Shown one piece after another: positions 61,029 through 64,000 of a DNA stretch of 64,000 nucleotides. The stretch covers positions 992,001 to 1,056,000 of the forward strand of contig JADJAS010000007.1 of the NCBI GenBank assembly GCA_016704145.1, written 5' to 3'. Source of the stretch: Rhodocyclaceae bacterium (GTDB lineage: Bacteria; Pseudomonadota; Gammaproteobacteria; Burkholderiales; Rhodocyclaceae). Each line of letters opens with the position of its first letter. Position 1 is the first letter of the stretch. Under the pieces are notes generated by a model. That model did not search any database. It was not told the DNA's origin and saw only the letters and a program-made list of their open reading frames with translations. Position numbers and translations under genes: made by a program.

Positions 61029-61538
61029 TTAATCGCCCTTTCTGTTCATGAATCGCTCAACCGCTTTCGTCAGGTTCACGAACACCTCCGGAAGCGAATG
61101 GGCTAGCTTGCCAAAGGCGGCGTACATATTGTCGACGAGCTGTAGGTCGAGGTCGTTCTGCAGCACATGCTGATTCTTGCGGATACGGCGAGCGATGCGA
61201 TTTCGCTTGTTGCGCAGTTTTCGCAGTTCCGTTTGTCGCCGCTGGACGATATCGGGATCGTTTCCGGAATGAGAATTCCAATGCGAGTAGATGTCGGCGA
61301 AATCCTGGAGCTCTTTCCAGATCGTTCCCCGGAACCACGACCCATCCGGGATCGACGAGGCGATGTTCACGATTTCGCCAAGCGCCAGCTTGACTTTGTC
61401 GCATTGCTCGTCCAGGAGACCGATTCTCTCGCGGTGCAACAGATCGTTCATCAATTGCGACAAGGCGTCGGAACGAAACAGGTTGATGCCCCAGAGCGCG
61501 GTGCCTCTGCTTGCGTCTACGGTGATTTCAGTGCTCAC
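61029..61538 (-). CDS. Hypothetical protein
   Basis: About 169 residues. No family recognised. Mostly helical, with a basic stretch TELRKLRNKRNRIARRIRKN around residues 100-120 suggesting nucleic-acid contact. No signal or membrane segment. Weak evidence, but the frame is well used and not shadowed. Confidence 0.55.
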   Translation of the reverse strand: MSTEITVDASRGTALWGINLFRSDALSQLMNDLLHRERIGLLDEQCDKVKLALGEIVNIASSIPDGSWFRGTIWKELQDFADIYSHWNSHSGNDPDIVQRRQTELRKLRNKRNRIARRIRKNQHVLQNDLDLQLVDNMYAAFGKLAHSLPEVFVNLTKAVERFMNRKGD

Positions 61539-61609
61539 GATTGAACCTCGGCAAAAAAGTGTCGGTCATGTTTGTTGCGGCTTGCGCTGCACGGTGCAAC
61601 TCGAACGTC

Positions 61610-62539
61610 TTACTCCTCCCTCCGCAAACCAAGCATCACCGCGCCGGCCATCAGCAGCGACAGGAGGATCAGGCCCCATTCGGAAAGTGTCGGAATCACG
61701 GTGGGCGTAACAGCCACGGCGGCGGCAATCGTGATGCTGTAGTTCGCCGTTGCCGCTCCGCCGGCATTGCTGGCAGTGACGGTGACGTTGTAGCTGCCCG
61801 GCGCGGTTGGCGTGCCGGTAATCGCGCCGGTGGCCGGGTCGATCGACAGGCCCGGCGGCAAGCCGGTCGCGCCGAAGGTCGGCGAACCGGAGGCCGTGAC
61901 GGTGAAGTTGTAGGGCGTGCCCGCAGTACCACCCGGCGAGGTGCCGCTGGTGATCGCGGGCGCCGCCGCCGCCGCATCGAAGTTGTAGAAATACTGCCCG
62001 GCACGCACGAGACGAACCTGATGGGCGTAGTTGCGGCCGTACCACTGGTCAAGGCCGTAGCCAAAGTTCTCAACCGACGCGTAGTACGTCGAGCCGACAA
62101 GGGGCGAGCCAGACCAGAAATACGACGCGGGTGTGGCGGGGAACTGGGTCAGGTTGATGCTGGGGTTGTAACAGCCCATCTCGGCGATGGATTTCAGCTC
62201 ATTGATGTTGGGCACCCGCCAGTCGGTCTGGCCGGCGTAACTTACGGCGTTGACGGCATCGGCCTGTTGAAAGGCCTGTTGCCAGACGTAGCTGCCTGCA
62301 ATGCCCTGGCAAGTGGTCCCATCCCAGGTCTGTCCTTCGGCGCAGCGCTTCCAGATCAGCCCGGTCGGGATATGGCGAACCGTACCGTTGCCGGCGTCGG
62401 CGAAATCACTGTCGGGCGTGGTGCGCGGATAGCCCGACGGGCAGCTTTGCTGAGCGAGCGCCGAACCGCAGACCATCAGTGTGGCGGCAAGCGCTGCAAT
62501 CGGACGGTGCGTGAAGCTCGTGATGCGATACCTGTTCAT
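61610..62539 (-). CDS. DUF1566 protein with Ig-like domain and IPTL-CTERM
   Basis: About 309 residues. Signal peptide, DUF1566 (DWRVPNINELKSIAEMGCYN), then a putative Ig-like domain (GTPYNFTVTASGSPTFGATG) and the IPTL-CTERM sorting tail IPTLSEWGLILLSLLMAGAV with basic end GLRREE. Cell-surface or secreted protein. Tandem with another DUF1566 gene, 9 bp away. Confidence 0.87.
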   Translation of the reverse strand: MNRYRITSFTHRPIAALAATLMVCGSALAQQSCPSGYPRTTPDSDFADAGNGTVRHIPTGLIWKRCAEGQTWDGTTCQGIAGSYVWQQAFQQADAVNAVSYAGQTDWRVPNINELKSIAEMGCYNPSINLTQFPATPASYFWSGSPLVGSTYYASVENFGYGLDQWYGRNYAHQVRLVRAGQYFYNFDAAAAAPAITSGTSPGGTAGTPYNFTVTASGSPTFGATGLPPGLSIDPATGAITGTPTAPGSYNVTVTASNAGGAATANYSITIAAAVAVTPTVIPTLSEWGLILLSLLMAGAVMLGLRREE

Positions 62540-62548
62540 CGCTTCGCC

Positions 62549-63337
62549 TTACTGTCCGGCACGCACGAGGCGAACCTGACTGTCTAAGTCTCGTGTGTCC
62601 CAGCCGTCATTGCCGGAACTGAAGCTCACAAGCAACGCGGCGTCAGAAATGCTGGCAACGGGTGAACCCGACCAGAAATACCACGCGATGGTGTTCGGAA
62701 AGTAGGTGGCGTCGATGATCGGCCCAGGGGCGGCAATTCCCCGGTCGGCCAGGTTGTAGATCTCCTGAAACGTTGGCATGCGCCAGTCGTTGTGGCCGCA
62801 GAGATTGGCGGCGTTCACATCGGCGACGAACTTTTCGGTGTCGCAGCGGCCTGTGGTCTGGCAGGTGCCGCCGCTAGCGGTGCCGGGGTTGCCGCCGTAG
62901 TTGTGCACGCTGTCGTACCACGTGTAGGTCCAGTCCATGTCGCGTAGGTGGGTGCTGTCATCCACCTTTACCTCCCACATCAGGCCGGTATTGTTGTCGT
63001 AGGTGCAGGCCCAGTCGTTGGGTCCGCTGCCGAGTGCGGCACTGGCGGGCAGCACCGTGCCGTTGTTAGCGATCTTGGTGAAGTCGAAGCCTTTGCTGCC
63101 CCCTCCAACCTTGGGTAGCACACCTTTCGCCGCCGCGGCGTCGCGACCGTAGCGGGCGTCCTGGCCGCCTTGGGCCGCCGTGCAGGTGGTGGTGGACGTC
63201 ACCGTTGTATCGGTGGCGAAAGGGATGGCGTGATCCCGGCAGAAGTCGATGCCGGTATCGTTGAGCGGGCCGGCGGCGGCATTGCCACCAAATCCAGCCA
63301 GTACCATGACAATGGATAGTCTTCGAACTGCCGTCAC
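62549..63337 (-). CDS. DUF1566 protein, secreted
   Basis: About 262 residues. Signal peptide MTAVRRLSIVMVLAGFGGNA; DUF1566 core NDWRMPTFQEIYNLADRG, FWSGSPV, SQVRLVRAGQ. Eight or so cysteines suggest disulfides. It ends at SQVRLVRAGQ without a sorting tail, whereas its downstream paralogue continues from the same segment (HQVRLVRAGQ) into Ig-like and tail domains. Confidence 0.82.
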   Translation of the reverse strand: MTAVRRLSIVMVLAGFGGNAAAGPLNDTGIDFCRDHAIPFATDTTVTSTTTCTAAQGGQDARYGRDAAAAKGVLPKVGGGSKGFDFTKIANNGTVLPASAALGSGPNDWACTYDNNTGLMWEVKVDDSTHLRDMDWTYTWYDSVHNYGGNPGTASGGTCQTTGRCDTEKFVADVNAANLCGHNDWRMPTFQEIYNLADRGIAAPGPIIDATYFPNTIAWYFWSGSPVASISDAALLVSFSSGNDGWDTRDLDSQVRLVRAGQ

Positions 63338-63352
63338 CTTGGCCCTCCCAGG

Positions 63353-63410
63353 AACCGATTGTTCTTTGTTATTCTAAAAACGTAACCGATTGTTACGTAT
63401 ATAGCGTAAC
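63353..63410. promoter_or_regulatory. Repeated inverted-repeat operator between XRE and DUF1566 genes
   Basis: AACCGATTGTT occurs at 63353-63363 and 63384-63394, 31 bp apart (three helical turns). The second lies in the inverted repeat CGTAAC-N5-GTTACG (63381-63397), with a further CGTAAC at 63405-63410. AT-rich around it. Likely binding site for the adjacent XRE-type regulator. Confidence 0.6.
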
Positions 63411-63460
63411 TCGTCAACCAGAATGCATTTCCGTGCCGGCGTGGCGGCTAAGGTTGCGCC

Positions 63461-63877
63461 ATGGAAAAGTTACATCTGGCGTTTGCGCAACGGTTACGCG
63501 AGGCGATGATCCGGGCCGGTTATGAGCCGCGGCCGGCGGTACTGGAGCGGGAGTTCAACCAGCGTTACTGGGGGCGGCCGATGACCTTGCACGGTGTGCG
63601 TCGCTGGTTGCAGGGCGAAACGCTGCCGACGCAGAACAAGCTGCTGACGCTGGCCGAGTGGCTGGGCGTGGAACCGCAGACGTTGCGCTTTGGCGACGAG
63701 GTGGCGCAGGCGGTCCGCAAGCGCCGCAAGGCCTGGGACGAGGGTATCGGCTACCAGGAGCGGGAAATCTTCGAGTTATTCCTCAAGCTGCCGGTACCGC
63801 AGCGCAACGTGGCGCGGGAAGTGATCGTCGCGCTGGCGCGGGCGAACACGCTGCTGCCCCTGGCGGGCGCAAGGTAG
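63461..63877 (+). CDS. XRE-like transcriptional regulator
   Basis: About 138 residues. The helix-turn-helix region is unusual: PMTLHGVRRWLQGETLPTQN, then LLTLAEWLGVEPQTLRFG. C-terminal helical part mentions no known domain. Divergent from the DUF1566 pair, with the operator between them. Confidence 0.72.
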   Translation: MEKLHLAFAQRLREAMIRAGYEPRPAVLEREFNQRYWGRPMTLHGVRRWLQGETLPTQNKLLTLAEWLGVEPQTLRFGDEVAQAVRKRRKAWDEGIGYQEREIFELFLKLPVPQRNVAREVIVALARANTLLPLAGAR

Positions 63878-63984
63878 GGCGACGTTACGAGCCGTAATGC
63901 CGGTCGAGCTTGTCCGTTAACTTGAAGCCGCGCCAGATTGGCGATGTCCGGCGGTGCCCCGGCATCGCGCGCTAAAATCGCCCG

Positions 63985-64000
63985 ATGGAAAACGGATCGC
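63985..64000 (+). CDS. Start of a gene cut by the window end
   Basis: ATGGAAAACGGATCGC (MENGS) preceded by a GCTAAAATCG stretch; only five codons remain, so no product can be named. Confidence 0.3.

Noticed and set aside
63930..63960. 18-bp exact match between 59947-59964 (radical SAM gene) and about 63934-63951
   Set aside because: A single match of this length is not surprising in GC-rich coding-like sequence, and the flanks do not align.

Overview
The window reads as a GC-rich betaproteobacterial chromosome, probably Rhodocyclales or Nitrosomonadales. The protein families, the smg-topB-dprA-fmt-def neighbourhood, and the mix of sulfur chemistry with an IPTL-CTERM protein point that way. 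No 16S or tRNA is present to fix the taxon.

Layout. 1-4.2 kb: end of a livKHMGF-type branched-chain amino acid ABC importer. 4.3-11.4 kb: assimilatory sulfate reduction on the minus strand (tauE-like exporter, cysI, DUF934, cysH, cysD, cysN) with a divergent cysB-like regulator. 11.4-21 kb: housekeeping genes (alkA, FUSC, fmt, def, LysM protein, dprA, smg, topB). 21-23.5 kb: small envelope genes and a sigma-54 activator with a cysteine-rich PAS domain.

23.5-38.4 kb is the most interesting part, a thiocyanate island. On the minus strand it holds cobalt-type thiocyanate hydrolase scnBAC, a P15K-like activator, an NrtABC/CynABD-like ABC importer with two tandem permeases, a transposase-like coiled-coil ORF, and a sulfur-handling set (DsrE-like, TusA, SQR-like flavoprotein, DUF1641). 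A divergent CynR-like LysR gene, cyanase cynS, a lone glcF and a cobalt ECF transporter cbiMNQO follow. Three promoters, upstream of scnB, cynS and cbiM, share one geometry: ATAG-N7-CTAT, 15 bp, a second half-site pair, then a -35/-10 pair with 17-bp spacing. This suggests one regulator couples thiocyanate hydrolysis, cyanate removal and cobalt supply.

38.4-45.3 kb: GST, PhzF-like enzyme, second peptide deformylase, small membrane proteins, TerB-like protein, nhaR-like regulator, katG. 45.5-49.1 kb: FIST-domain protein plus hybrid histidine kinase, a NosP/NahK-like pair. 49.2-51 kb: RHS remnant and two toxin-antitoxin modules. 51-60.4 kb: a tightly packed minus-strand run (AttH/CrtC-like lipocalin, FtsX-type permease, ATPase, glycosyltransferase, acyltransferase, MipA, XanB2-like chorismatase, B12-type radical SAM). 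It looks like part of a 3-hydroxybenzoate-derived lipid or pigment pathway without its ketosynthases. 60.4-64 kb: a third toxin-antitoxin pair, two DUF1566 proteins and an XRE regulator with a repeated operator.

A second window-wide signal is a dispersed repeat of about 23 bp, in at least 12 copies matching 19 or more of 23 positions. It lies at gene ends, across stop codons, between genes, and in frame inside proteins, where it encodes KVSHGGTP.
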